Source: Metellina segmentata (Eukaryota; Arthropoda; Arachnida; Araneae; Tetragnathidae). Taken from it: 64,000 nt of DNA. The stretch is taken from the NCBI GenBank assembly GCA_947359465.1, contig OX375874.1, positions 103,171,441-103,235,440 of the forward strand, written 5' to 3'. Positions 10,713 through 24,985 of this stretch are shown piece after piece. A program made the position numbers and the translations under genes. The notes beneath the pieces were generated by a model. The model made no database searches, was not told where the DNA came from, and saw only the letters and a list, made by a program, of their open reading frames with translations. Within the stretch, counting starts at the first letter, position 1. Each line of letters starts with the position of its first letter.

Positions 10713-11015
10713 CTCTACGGGGTTTAGTTTGGGACTCTGAGCAGGCCAGAGAAGACGTTTAACGTCCATATCTTGATACCACTGCTTGAACGAGGCTGCA
10801 ACATGACATGTAGCGTTGTTGTTTTGGAAGTAACATTCGTCCATCCATAAGATTTCCAGAGCATAGGAAGAACCTAATTGTCCACAATGTTCTTGTAGCG
10901 GCGTTCAGTTGACCAGGAACAACATGCCAGGCCATACCACGAAAAACACCTCAAAACAGGTAGTCGGATTATATGCAAATCCGCTGTCGTCCGATCCAAT
11001 ATTGTAGGTAGTGTA

Positions 11016-13080
11016 TATGCAAACAGTGCACAATGTATACAGACTACAGACCATCCACTACAAATATCTGTTCTTAACCAAATTTTGAAAAAGTTTAATT
11101 TTCAAGAGATATTCGTAGCAGCCACATTCATTTTACACAGATGTTCATCGCAGCCAAGTTTATTTTATGAATTTGTCTTATTTATTTTATAAATGAGATT
11201 TATTTTATGTACCTTCCAAGCGGCACTTCCGAGTATGGTTCATAGAAGTTCATGTTTGGTAGACAAAAGACCCAAAATATTTTGAGATTTGAAATTTCCT
11301 GGTTTCAGGGATATGTCCGAATATTTGAGGTCTTCCCCTTGAAACGTGGCAATTTTTCTGGGCCCCATTTATACTATTACATATTCAGAAATATTCGGGC
11401 TCGCCGTTTGGAAGGTTAATTTGTATTGTTATTATTTGAGGCCACGCGCTGGTAGACTTGATAATCTTTTACGTTGATTGAATTTTTATGGTTGTATTTT
11501 TATTTACTACAGTTATTAATTTACATATCTTCATATGGAATCACCTCCGTACAGTAGAGCACACATGATATAAATCTCACAACCACAGTGTATATTTACT
11601 GCTTTATGACATGAAATAGCTAGAAATATCGTTTTATCAAAATGTAGGGTTGATAGTGGAAAGAGCTTGTGAATTTCATCAACTAAATGTTCAGTTTTAT
11701 TTCATACCCACTCATCCAAAACCAATTAGGCAAAATGTATTCTGTAATACCCACTTTACAAGCTTTGTTAAAAAATACATGCGAGAGAAAAGTTCAAGGG
11801 TAAAGAAAATAGGTATTTTCCTTTTCTACACTTCAAATATTTGTATCAATTGCTACAGTTACAGCTTTAAACGTATGGTCTTTGTCCCTTTACACTAGAA
11901 AAGAACTTTAATAGTTTAATGTTTTTTTAATATAATCTTAAGTAGTGACTTTAACAAGAGGTTCTATAAACATTTTCATAATATTTAGTTATTAGGAGTA
12001 ATCAACAAAATCTGATAAACCTTTCCGAAGTAAAAATATCTAGAATCAGTTTCGAATAGTCATTGTCTTAACACTTTTAACTACTTCAAAATATGTTTTT
12101 AATTAATGAGACAACTACTTAATTATTATGCATTATGCTTACAAACATAAAATCCGCTTTCTTTCTCAAGCTCAAATTCGCCCTCTTCTCAAAATTACAA
12201 AATTCGTCAAGGATTTTGTTCTTCATCTAGAAAAATTGTCATCACTATCTACTACTCAGCTGCGTAGTGCACTATGCTCAGTTATGCAAATAGCACGCTC
12301 AAACTTATTTCATCGTCTTTGAGAAACGACTTAATGATAAAAACAGTTTTTTAACTTAATTCCACGAAACCATTAGTCTGAGATTTAGTTTTTCCCGGCA
12401 TCTCTTAAGTACTGATGGGACAGATACCAAGTAATGCCAAATCAAAGGATATTTTTCCCTTGGAATCTTTGAAAAATTCAAAGCTAATGGTGCATTAAAT
12501 CCCCATCTTTTAAACTCGACGCATCTCCAAACATAAAAATCCGCCGATAAAATCCATTTTAAACATTCAATAGAAAAAGTTTAATTCGGTTTGTTTTTCC
12601 TATCTCCCTTCAGATGAAATCCATCTCGATTATTTCCACGTCTTTCACGTGGAGTAAACACCGTCGCCTTCACGTGCCCTGATGACTCGGCTTTTGCGCA
12701 GGATCCGATTAAAGTCGCCACGCACACACAGACAGATCATATCGATTAAGACATTTAGTGGGGGATCGGGGCACGGAATCAGGGAAAGCAGAGGAAAGAG
12801 ATCATCAAAGAGTTGCAAAGACGACTCGGGGAAAAGGGGTAGAATTGCGCTATTAAATGCAGCTTTTCAGCAGATTTCTATGATCCTTGCCCTGGGGTGA
12901 TGGGTTTTTTAGGGGTTGTCGCTGGGGTATCGACCGTGGTATTTGAGACTTTTCTACGGGATTTGCCTGCTTTGGTAGTTGAGGAAACTTTCTGAGATTG
13001 GGGAGCACAAACAAATCAACTTCCATGGTATTGTTGTCTTTGTATCGTAGCCATGTTAAAGTTAGTTCTAGTTTAAACAT
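11016..13080. other. AT-rich DNA without recognised features
   Basis: Two kilobases with no recognisable protein, element end or tandem structure. The stretch 12600-12900 is somewhat richer in G and C and holds a 72-codon basic frame (12682-12900) that I do not recognise and do not call a gene. Confidence 0.45.
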
Positions 13081-13255
13081 ACGTTTAGGGAAATTTTTTA
13101 TTAATTATCGGAGTGTCGCGAGATTTCTGAGAAGTTAATTATAATTTAAACATGTTTAGGGTTATTTTATATCAATCCTCTGGAGTTCCACGAGATTTCT
13201 GACACGTTCATTATAATTACAACATTTGTTTAGGGTTATTTTCTATCAACCTTTA
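13081..13255. repeat. Outlying units of the ~73-bp tandem repeat
   Basis: About two and a half units, with GAGATTTCTGAGAAGTTAAT, TATAATTTAAACATG and TTTAGGGTTATTTTATAT. The same unit makes the main arrays at 16680-17371 and 19097-19310. Confidence 0.75.
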
Positions 13256-13446
13256 TGATGCGGCAGATTGACTTTAGTTACCACTAAACTATCGCTTATA
13301 CCAGCGGCATGGTAGCGGTGGATGTTATTCCCCTTTTAAGTGAACCATACACTGACTCGCGCGGGTTCAAGGGTTTGACTAGATTCCAAGTAGTTGCCAA
13401 GCCTCGTGTCTTAATTTCGTCTAAAAAAGCAATATATATATAGATA

Positions 13447-15505
<2,059 letters not shown>

Positions 15506-15530
15506 TTCGTAGTCTGACAATACGCGGATT

Positions 15531-15732
15531 TTCTTGTGGTGAACTGGCTCAAAATCACTTTCGTCACTTGAAGATACTCCCTCGCACTCGTTTAGAGTTG
15601 ATTTTTTTTTCAGTTATCATATAGTCGTTGTAACTTACTAAAAAGTATAAAATAATTTCTCATGGCCCAATACAGATTGTCCTGAAAATTTGTGATTGTG
15701 AAGTTTTAATAGCTATAAAAATGCTTGTATGA
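15531..15732. repeat. Right arm of the long inverted repeat
   Basis: Reverse complement of 13447-13639. It extends inward past the left arm's edge with about 28 bp (15503-15530) before the TA tract. The two arms, the TA tract and the transposon together make a 2.3-kb palindromic structure. Confidence 0.85.
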
Positions 15733-15870
15733 TTTTAAACGGAAAACGTGAGGCGCTTTACACTCCTCACTATTATCTATTGCATGCGCCGCATGTTTTT
15801 CGTTTTAAATGTTACAAGTATTTTTATAGCTATTAAAACTTCACAATCACAAATTTTCAGAACAATCTGT
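15672..15870. repeat. Fold-back hairpin beside the inverted repeat
   Basis: GAAAATTTGTGATTGTGAAG (about 15681) through CGTGAGGCGC (about 15757) pairs with GCGCCGCATG (about 15786) through CTTCACAATCACAAATTTTC (about 15839-15858). The arms are about 80 bp with a loop of about 28 bp. The distal arm copies the outer part of the left arm at 13447, so this sequence is present three times here. Confidence 0.8.
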
Positions 15871-16679
15871 ATGGGATCAGGAATCGGTATGGGGTTATAA
15901 ATCTGTGTGGGGCCAGGAGAAATTATTTTATAGTTTTTAGTCATTTACAAAAACATGCTAAATTAATTATTTTTATTTAAGTAATTTTTATTGACAACTT
16001 CGTCAATTACGTTCTAATTTGATTGAAATTTTGAAAGGACTGTAAGTAGATTGAACTGAATAAATTTTTTTCACATAACGCACAAAAAAGATCTCACAAA
16101 AAGATTGCACAAAAAAAATTGCACAAAAAAGATCGCACAAAAACAGGTTTGAGTGTATATAGTTTCCTTGTTCATTAAAAACTCAGTTCAGCGGGAGCAG
16201 AGCATGATTTCTTCCCGTTTATATCGATGTTTTGCTCAACATTTACAAAAGTAAGTTGTAAAACAAAAAGGAATCGTTAACTTTTTAAAGGATTAAAAGA
16301 CTGAGAACCAGACAAAGAAGTTTTTTGCCATGCTCCCTTCCTTGTTTCCAAGTGACCCACGAACTAGCACTAAAAAAAATAATGACCAACTTCGTAAAAA
16401 GGTTCACCGTCCCTGTTCTAGAGGATCCCTTCTTTTGTTCATTGGTCCCCTACCCTGACGACCGTGAGGTGTGAACGCTTTGTGGAAAGTAGAAAGGCAT
16501 CAGGTGATATCTCTTCTCACGCCAAACGATACTATGAAAGGAAAGCGTCAGTCTTAAATGCCACTAACGGCCCTGTCGTTCAAGTTAGGTAATTAGGTAT
16601 GGGGGCTCGGAAAATCAAGAGAAAGGCCGTTCTGTGAGACGATGGAAAAAAATCTAAGCGCCGCTGCGTAAAGGTTAAT
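15871..16679. other. Unassigned DNA with one short purine-rich repeat
   Basis: At 16079-16146 a 14-18-bp word (GCACAAAAAAGAT and variants) is repeated about five times. Nothing else is recognised. Confidence 0.5.
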
Positions 16680-17371
16680 TAAAATACCCGACTAATATCT
16701 GAACGAACTCAATTATAATTTCAACATATACTTATTGTTATTTTATATTAACTTTCTGGGCGTCATGACATTTCTCAGAAATTAATTATAATTTTAAACA
16801 CATATTTAGGCTTATTTCATATCTTCTGGGGGTCAGTAGATTTCTGTGAAAATTTGATTATACTCTAAAAACATATATTTAAGGTTATTTTATATTAATC
16901 TTCCAAGCGTTGTGACATTTCTGAGAAGTTAATTATAATTTAAACACTTGTTTAGTGTTATTTTATATTAATTATTTGAGTGTCATGAGATTTCTGAGAT
17001 GTTCATTATAATTTCAACACATGTTTAGTGTTATTTTATATTAACTTTCATGGCGTCATGACATTTCTCAGAAATTAATTATAATTTTAAACACATATTT
17101 AGGTTTATTTCATATCTTCTGAGGCTTATTATATTTCTGAGCAGTTGGTTATACTCTAAAAACTTATGTTTAAGGCTATTTTATATCTTCCAAGCGTATC
17201 ATAAAATATCTGAGCAGTTAAATTATAATTGAAACATATGTTTAGGGTTATTTTACATTAATCTTCTGAACGTCACTAGATTTTTGAAAAGTTGATTCTT
17301 GTTTCAACATATGATTAGGGTCATTTTAGACTACCGTTCCGAGCATCAAGGGATTTCTTAGAAGTTAATTC
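16680..17371. repeat. ~73-bp tandem repeat array, left part
   Basis: About nine units of GAGATTTCTGAGAAGTTAAT / TATAATTTAAACATATGTTT / AGGGTTATTTTATATTAATC, with a measured spacing of 73 bp near 16921-16994. It is split by the Tc1 element at 17372 and resumes at 19097. Confidence 0.88.
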
Positions 17372-19096
17372 TACACTCAATGCGATAAAAATTTGCGCAC
17401 CAAGAAATAACTGTGGGATCGTAACGAAACATGGCATGAAGGTACATGTCGGCCAGATATGCAAATGATTAGAAATGCAGCGTGATTGTTGAATTTTCAA
17501 AAGCAGAAATCCACAAACTTTCGTTAAAAAGTAGGTAAGGTTTTACTTAACTATTCTCCGAATTCGTTCTAAAGGTGGAATTCCGGGCTGAGCTTGATTA
17601 TCTATTGTTTTTAATAAATCAAATTAAAAATAGAATCTAAAATGATCTAGTAGTCTGCCTTCAAAATAAAATGAGTTTAATAATGATTGAACTAATACAA
17701 GGACATATACATCTGCGCCGAATCCTTTGCATGGGTTGAAGCATGATTTTATATACTCAAAAAGAGCACCGCTTATAATTTACATGCAAATTCGGGAGGC
17801 CGTTTTCGACAGTGATTGCTCATTGCGTAATGCCACTAGAGGGCGTTGAACTTAGTTCTCCTTGGAGTATAAAACAGGTAAGCAGAGCTTGTTTGAGTGT
17901 ACTTAATATTTTGCAAAGGAAACGCTGAGGTAGACATGCCGTTACGCCGCCATCGAAGACAATATGAGCAGCTGTCAGGGTTCGAGGGGGAAAGAATCAT
18001 CGGGATGATGGAAGCTGGGTGGTCAGCTCGGCGAGTAGCTCGTCAAGTAGACCGTTCTGATTTTACTGTGAGGAGGTGTTGGGACCAGTGGACAGAAGAG
18101 ACGTCATTCACACGGCGACCTGGCTCAGGACGCCCTCGACAGACCAGTCGTCGAGAAGACCGTCACATCATACGAGAGCCAACTGCCTCACTGGCCGATA
18201 TCCAGACACAGGCAGCACCTTCACTGCAGGCTCCTGTGTCTTCCTGAACCATCGCAAGGCGCCTGGCTGAAGGGCATCTGGTATCGCTTCGCCCATTACG
18301 TGTGCTGCCAATGACACCCACCCACCGATGCCTCCGTTTGCAGTAGTGTCTCGTACGACGGGATTGGAATGGAACCAGGTAGTCTTCAGTGACGAATCTA
18401 GATTCAATTAGAGCAGTGATGATAATCGTGTTCGTGTGTGGAGGCCCCGTGGTGAACGTCTCAATCCTGCCTTCGCTTTACAGCGACACACCGTTCCTAC
18501 AGCTAGTGTGATGGTATGGGGTGCCATTGCTTACGATACACGGTCACCCCTAATATTGATCCATGGCACAATGACAGCCCAGCGGTACGTCCATGACATC
18601 TTTCAGCCACATGTAATGCCACTCATGGCAGGGCTCCCAGGAGCCATTTTTCAACAAGACACTGCTCGGCCACACACAGCAAGGATGTCACAAGACTGCC
18701 TCCGCCACATTACCACCCTTCCCTGGCCTGCTCGATCCCCAGATTTGTCACCAATCGAGCAAATCTGGGAACATTTGGGACGGCAAGTTGGACACCCTAC
18801 GAGTTTGGTCGAACTAGAGGCGCGTTTACATCAACTGTGGAACGAGATGTCTCAGGACATCATACGGAACTTGTATGCCTCAATGCCCGCTCGTATCGCA
18901 TCGTGCACTCGCGCTTGAGGGGGTCCAACAGAGTACTAAAACTTCCGTTCTTTTGTACTTTTTTATGCAATAAATGATCCTTTTTCTTTGATTTTCTAAT
19001 CACTTACTTGTATCAAAGTAGTACTTACATGTGTAAAATTTCATTTTATTTTGACAACTTTTTCTTGGTGAGCAAATTTTTATGGCAATGAGTGTA
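17372..19096 (+). mobile_element. Full-length Tc1-like transposon, inactive
   Basis: It is 1725 bp long. The inverted ends are TACACTCAATGCGATAAAAA and TTTTTATGGCAATGAGTGTA, extending about 36 bp to CACCAAGAAA, with three mismatches. The insertion is at TA inside the 73-bp repeat: the flanks GTTAATTC and GTTTAAAC rejoin to a normal unit. A transposase gene fills the middle. Confidence 0.93.
17936..18918 (+). pseudogene. Tc1 transposase, with stops and a frameshift
   Basis: The start is the ATG at 17936 (MPLRRHRRQYEQLSGFE). An N-terminal paired-type DNA-binding region follows: RIIGMMEAGWSARRVARQV, then a GRPR-like linker (SGRPRQTSRRED). A TGA at 18245 and a TAG at about 18344 interrupt the first frame, and a shift near 18375 moves to the frame that holds the rest. 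The catalytic residues are D in VFSDESRF (about 18386-18409, followed by another TAG), D in FQQDTARPH (about 18650-18676) and E in RSPDLSPIEQ (about 18733-18762). I count 32 residues between the second D and E, against the usual 34 for Tc1. It ends at the stop at 18916-18918. It was a transposase acting on its own 36-bp ends; it is now dead. Confidence 0.9.
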
Positions 19097-19310
19097 GTTT
19101 AAACATATTTCTAGGGTTATTTTATGTTATCTTTACGAGCGTGTCTGTCGAGATTTTTCATGTTACTTATGATTTAAACATATATTTGGGGTTGTTTTAT
19201 ATTAGCCCTCCGAGTTTCAAGAGATTTCTGAGAAACTAATTTTAGTTTAAACGTAAGTTTATGGTAATTTTGTATTCATCTGCGCATCACGAAATTTCTG
19301 AGAAGAGTAA
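19097..19310. repeat. ~73-bp tandem repeat array, right part
   Basis: About three diverged units (GTTTAAACATATTTCTAGGG, GAGATTTCTGAGAAACTAAT), continuing the array at 16680-17371. Confidence 0.8.
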
Positions 19311-19329
19311 TAGTGCTTTTCTCACACAA

Positions 19330-19640
19330 CATGCATGCCTAAATATCACTTCTATTCTTTAAAATTTCGTGGATTATTTATACGTTTAAGAAATTTGTTT
19401 TTTCTCATTTTCTTAGAATATAATCCTTTGGGACATTTATATTGCTCCTTTTCTTATAGTAGAATTAATATGAAAAATTCCAGTGATAACTTCCTTAGAA
19501 TACACTATCTTAATAAGTTTCTATTGAACCTTTCCGTAGAATAGAAAAATCTTTAATAGGATTACCTTGGTCTTTTCCTAAGAATAGAACCGTTTGGAAA
19601 ACTTATACTGGTCCTCTCAACAGAACAGATCCTTTTGAAA
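19330..19640. repeat. Degenerate short tandem repeats
   Basis: Words like TTCTTAGAATA, AATCCTTTGG and ACTTATACTGGTCC recur about every 40-60 bp. They are weak and much diverged. Confidence 0.4.
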
Positions 19641-21428
19641 AGATTATATTAATCAATCAATCAGAACTGGTTAAAGGTCAGGCGTTATACGAAATTAATA
19701 CGAAAGTTGTATGACATTAAATGCGGCTAAACAGTCTTAAAGTGAAATTAAAAGGACTCGTTTGCTAACTAGTACAGTGGACAATAACTAGTGCAGTTGT
19801 AATAAGTAATTTATTTACTTATGTTCTTTTATTATACGTATATATTGAAATAAATTTGTAAAATTACTACTAATTGAACATTCGCGTAATGTTATCTCAT
19901 TTTTTTAACTATGTGAATGTTATTGTTGGTTTAGACGTGTATACATTTATTTTATTAATTATTACGATCTACTATATGTGAATAAAGTGAAATAGAAGCG
20001 GCCTTTTCTTTAACGTATGAAATGAAAAATAATTCTTATAATTATAATGAATTTGATCAGGCTCTTAAATATGTTTAAAAGTATTTTAAGCTTATTATAT
20101 ATTGCTATTGAATTTGAAAATATTTATGATTGGGAGAGCACAAATGAATAAGCTTTCGCAGTATTTTTAATTCTAGTGTAATGCTAAAAAAATTATGTTT
20201 CAAATATATGTACATTAGTTTTAAATTACTTTAATTAGTCTTAAACTAATCAAAAAACTAAATTATTGGTGTCATAAAAGAAATTTTATCGTGAAAAATA
20301 TTGATGGCTTCAATTTCAAAGTCTAAATCCTTTTTCATGTTTTCCTATGACATTAAATCTCATCTTAAGCTATGAAATGCGTGATAATTTTCTATCAAAA
20401 TTAAACACTAACATTTTATATAACTGCAATTATAGAAAATTCCTTGTTTTAAGCAAATTAAAATAGTTATTGACTTATAAATACAAATGTCTACAAGCAT
20501 TGCACGAAAAGTTTCCATCTTTTGCAAGCAGAAATGACTGTTTATTTCCTAATTAAGCTCAAAATAAGTATTGAACAAAACACACATGCTTAAAACATGT
20601 TTTTAATTAAATACATTCTGAGGGAAACTGTTTAGAGAGATGCCCAGTAATTCAAGAAAATTTTATCATACTAATCTAATGAAGTGCTCTTACAATAGAA
20701 GGCCGAAAAACTTAGTCTTTTCAATTTTAGATTAGATTTGCCTAAAGTGTGAGGAGGTCTTATGGCCATCGTTTAATTCACTTAATTACTTAATTGTTTT
20801 CTCGGAACTTTCCTTTCCCCAATTATCGTATCAATGTTCTGGAAAATGGGGTCAATTTTACCTTATCAAGCATTGAACAATATAAAATTTTAATACATTT
20901 AGGAAGAAGGAAAGATAGTTTCTTAATTAACTCAATGGTTGTCTGATGAGTCTTTACTCAAACATCTTCGGCGCCTATTGTGTCAATAAGTATTTAAATG
21001 CTGCTTTTTTTAATCTCTGCTTGTTTAATCTATTGGGATTTTTTTAAGAATGAGCGATATTATCATTCCGAGAGTGGTTAAGAAATTCAATTTTAGATTT
21101 AAATAAATGATGTCTTCTCAAAATAAAGAGTACAAAAAGAAAAAGTTATAAAAATAGCAACAAGAGTTGAATCCATTTTGGATGTGTGAGAAAATAATTA
21201 TTTTGAAACCAACAGGGGGATGTATTTTTCAAGATTCAAAGTGCTTTTTGCACTCGACTCAATTTTTAAAGGTTTTTTTTTTTTTTCAATTTTTAATTAT
21301 TTAACAATAATTAAATATGCTATTGAAGTATTTAGCTGTTTACATTTCTAAATAATAAGTAGTTTCAAACTTTCTAGTAAGAAATTAAATTCCCTAACCT
21401 CACATAAATTACTGTATTCTATTTACTG
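19641..21428. other. AT-rich DNA without recognised features
   Basis: Very AT-rich. I see no gene, element end or tandem structure. Confidence 0.5.
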
Positions 21429-21430
21429 GA

Positions 21431-21509
<79 letters not shown>
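21429..21509. repeat. (TA)n microsatellite
   Basis: An uninterrupted TA run directly against the 3' end of the following SINE fragment. Confidence 0.97.
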
Positions 21510-21510
<1 letters not shown>

Positions 21511-21513
21511 TAG

Positions 21514-21650
21514 TTTAAGGAGCGTCGCATTGGAGCAACACAGCGGGGACTATTGGTGACAGTTCTGGATTAAACCCGAAGAGAAAGAAAGGAAAAGATT
21601 CGAGGACAACATCACGTGATTTTGAACCACGGTCAGATGACGAATGGACA
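21514..21650 (-). mobile_element. SINE fragment (3' half)
   Basis: On the minus strand it contains CATCTGACCGTGGTTCAAAA, the GATGTTGTCCTCGAATCTTT block and GTGTTGCTCCAATGCGACGC. The head and the first half of the body are missing. Its 3' end meets the (TA)n tract. Confidence 0.75.
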
Positions 21651-21689
21651 GCATTTTTCCCGTTTACGATTTCTGCTATTTTCCTTACT

Positions 21690-21941
21690 ATGGATGAAGA
21701 CGAGATCTTACCTACAAGCAAAGTTGCATTTCTCATCGATTATCAGACTGAAATTTCAGTTCTCACCGTACCTAGTGAAAAATATTTGTGTGTCAGAACA
21801 CCAGTATTTTTCTTCTCTCCCCTCAAATCGGAATTGTTTATCAACTGTTTCCATGGACGCATGTTCGTACCCTCTTCTGCACATGTGCCTCGTTTGAAAG
21901 TTCTAACGACTGTTGCGTTTGAAAGCGAGAGCGTCATTTAA
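21690..21941 (+). other. Unrecognised open frame, 83 codons
   Basis: It starts MDEDEILPTSKVAFLIDYQ and has a more balanced residue make-up than the neighbouring frames. The opposite strand is also open here, and I recognise no domain. It may be chance or an old element fragment. Confidence 0.15.
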
Positions 21942-22104
21942 TGTTTAGAAGCGAGAGTGCAATCGTTCTGTTGTCCGTTTTAAATATGTGTACTGTTTTC
22001 GTTTCTTGTCTGTAAATATTTTATTTTTAATTTGCTGCTATAACTTGGTTCTGTACATCGGTATTAAGAAAAACTAAGTCATCTTGAGAATGTCAAGAAA
22101 AGAG

Positions 22105-22542
22105 TTACTTTGTGCAGTGGATACCAAGTCGTCGTGGCATATATGGTATTGTACAAGCTGATCAATTGGCATCTGTCTGGAGCTCAGTTGCCCCAGCCTA
22201 AAAAATTGTCACTTTTCAGTGGATCCCAAGTTGCTGTGGTATATATGGCAATGTACAAGCTGATCAATTAGCATCATCGGTGGCTGGAGCTCAGTTGTCC
22301 CAATCTACAAAATAGTTGCTTTGCAGTGGATCCTAAGTTGCTGTGGAATATACTGTAATGTACAAGCATCAATCATCGTCTATGACTGGAGCTCAGGAAC
22401 TCTGTTGTCCCAACCTAAAACAAAGTCGGTTTGCAGTGAATCCCAAGTTGCTGTGGTGTATATGGTAATGTTAAAGTTGATCAATTAACATCTGCTGTAG
22501 CTGGAGTTTCGTTGTTCCAACCTAAAAAAATTGAATTTACGT
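22105..22542. repeat. Four ~103-110-bp tandem repeats
   Basis: GCAGTGGATCCCAAGTTGCT starts units at about 22113, 22216, 22323 and 22433. Each goes on with a TATATGGTAATGTACAAGC-like block, TGATCAATTA, GGAGCTCAGTTGTCCCAACC and TAAAAAA. Confidence 0.85.
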
Positions 22543-24985
22543 ATTCTCAAGGAATTTATTTGCTCAGATCTTCAAGTTGCGAAGAATTCGACAAGAAAGA
22601 ACTGTAATGTTCTATTGAAAAAAAAATTCGTATTTCAGGCTCCTTGACTGTAACTGCTGGGGTAGCTTATTTCCTACTTATTACGGAATGAAAATATACA
22701 AAGATACTTACGCTTACATCGTATTTGTAATTTGTAACAACGAACTTTTCTTTGCGAATAGGGTGAAATGACTGGAAATCATCTCAAAAATACCTTAAAA
22801 TTCTTCGCAAAGTGGTTACAAATACTGAACGCAGTATTCTCAAAAAATATTTCATCACATCTTTTACTGATAATCGAGAGGCCGGAGGCGGACGTGGAAT
22901 TAAAAAAAAGTTTAAAATATTTATGCGTAAACAATCACGCCTCACAATAACCATATAATGTTCTAACCAATATAAAAAAATAGATAGTATAAAGGGTTGT
23001 GTTTACTGATAAAAAGTAGGCCATTAAGAATAGCTGAGCAGTCAGTTTTGAGAATTCAAGACCTAAAATTAATGCGTATATCTCTGAATTATATACACTT
23101 ATTGCCATACTACTAATATACATTAATTTCCTTAACAATTACCAAGAGAGTATCCCAAAAGTCAATTTAAAGTATAATTTTTTCAGATTACTTATGTTAT
23201 CCTTGGAAAATAGTTATGACAAAATTCACAACAGATCAACGAGTAAAAATAATCCAATTTTATCTACACAGTCATTGGTCAAACATACTAACCCAAACAT
23301 CTCACATTCGTCATTTTGTGGTCATACAACCATCATCTAAACAAGTGACAAACAGTTACAATCTTCAAAACTTATTTGAAATCATTTCCAAGATGTATAG
23401 TTATTGTTTATAAAAGAATAAATGTGAATTTGTTTAATACATAAAAGTGATATAATAGTTTAGTGTATATTACCCCTTGTATATTATTATTCAATTTCAA
23501 TTTGCCAAAAGATCTTCTGATAACAGATGACTCGGGTACAGCAGGGAAAATATATATTTAGATACTGATGGTACATATAAAACCTAGCAAAACATAGATA
23601 GCTTGAAAGCAAATTTTAAAGGACAAGAAAGAAAGATGAATTTAACTAGACATTTACTTGAATTATTAGATAATTTGATCGTAAAAACTTCTAAATGTTA
23701 TTTTTAACACTACCTCCATAATAAAAATTTATATTCAACTGTATATCCTGTGGTAAAACTAATTAGTTAAAAAGTGTGCTTTTTTGACATTGCAATAAAG
23801 GTGAGATAACATTAAATACTATGTTAGTGGAAGCTACAATGAAGAAGACGCGGAGATTTACGAAGCGAAAACAATTAAAACAATAGGAAACAACATTATA
23901 ATAGAAACAATAGAAATAGTCGCCTGAACGGCAGGAATACATGGGTACACAATATTTCAAGCAGATTGCAATTGTTTATTTAACCTTTCCACCTTTAAAG
24001 TTATTTCTTTATTCTTAAACTTAAAAAGTTTAGAACTTTAAATCCCTAAAACTTGTATTTTCCTGATTGTACAAAGTTTTCATTCGTAGACTCTACATCA
24101 AAAAATGCATCCACTGAGAATGAAAGAATTGTTTGTCTATTTCACTTTTTGAAAATTTTCAAGACCTTGTTTCGTAAAACATCACGTTATAAAAATGATT
24201 ACTTAATAAAAATATTTCTTTTGTTCTCCGAAATATAAAAGCTTTCTTAATACAAAGGGACATGTGAGCGAACAAAAATTCGGGGCTAGGGCGCATAGGT
24301 GACTGCGCCCCTGGCAAAAATAAATCAAACCCGGATTTCCAAAAGCCTTTTTCTCTGCAGTTTCTGTCTTTGTTCACTTGAAATTACAATGACACCCAAA
24401 ACAAAGGGATGAGTAAGTAAGAACAAAGGGAATGCATCCCAACAACCTAAACACGCGTATACTTTTAAGAAGGATATGCTAATTTTGTTCAACGTGTCAA
24501 ATATTCACTCCTTGTGCACATGAAAAAGTTCCATGCTGCGTATTAATGACTAAGGTCTTTTTCGATTTCGAATGCTTTTTGTTTTGAAGAAAACTGAGAA
24601 CATTTATTCTAAGTGAAATTCCGCTACAGTTGTGTTTTTTCAGCGTACGTAAATGTAACTAGTTCTCAACTTATTTCGCTGATCGTTAGTAATTGAGATA
24701 TTTTGCCAAAAATTAAAGAAAAATACTTTATTTACTAAAAATTTCATTTTATCACTATAGCATATGCCTTTCTTTTCGATAATTTCCGGTGCTGTATAAT
24801 CCCGGGCTCATAGACATTTTGGGGTTTCTGGCTAAAGATCTGATCCTAGTGACGAAGTTTTCTGAATCGCTTACAACACGTGTAAGTGTCAACGGCAACC
24901 CCACCTTACACAACCCATGTCTGCTTTTGCGTCTGCGATGGATTCTAGCCTTTTAGTAAATAGAAAGCCAATTTCTTCACTTTTT
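22543..24985. other. AT-rich DNA without recognised features
   Basis: No coding sequence or element ends are seen. The open frames of 60-70 codons have no recognisable content. Confidence 0.45.

Larger units (their letters stand above)
9750..11015 (-). mobile_element. Internally deleted Tc1-like element, copy 3, split by a hAT element
   Basis: The left end is CACTACCCTACAATAATGGA and the right end is the complement of TATACACTACCTACAATATT. The order of parts is reversed relative to copies 1 and 2, so it lies on the minus strand. Without the 688-bp hAT insertion (10025-10712) it would be about 570 bp, the size of copy 2. The transposase remnant has MDECYFQNNNATCHVAA and LLWPAQSPKLNPVEQ (minus, about 10735-10844), then is cut at the hAT boundary and resumes below 10016. 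Confidence 0.85.

Noticed and set aside
12682..12900. 72-codon basic frame in a GC-richer stretch
   Set aside because: No domain, no repeat relation and no splice context recognised; opposite strand also open.
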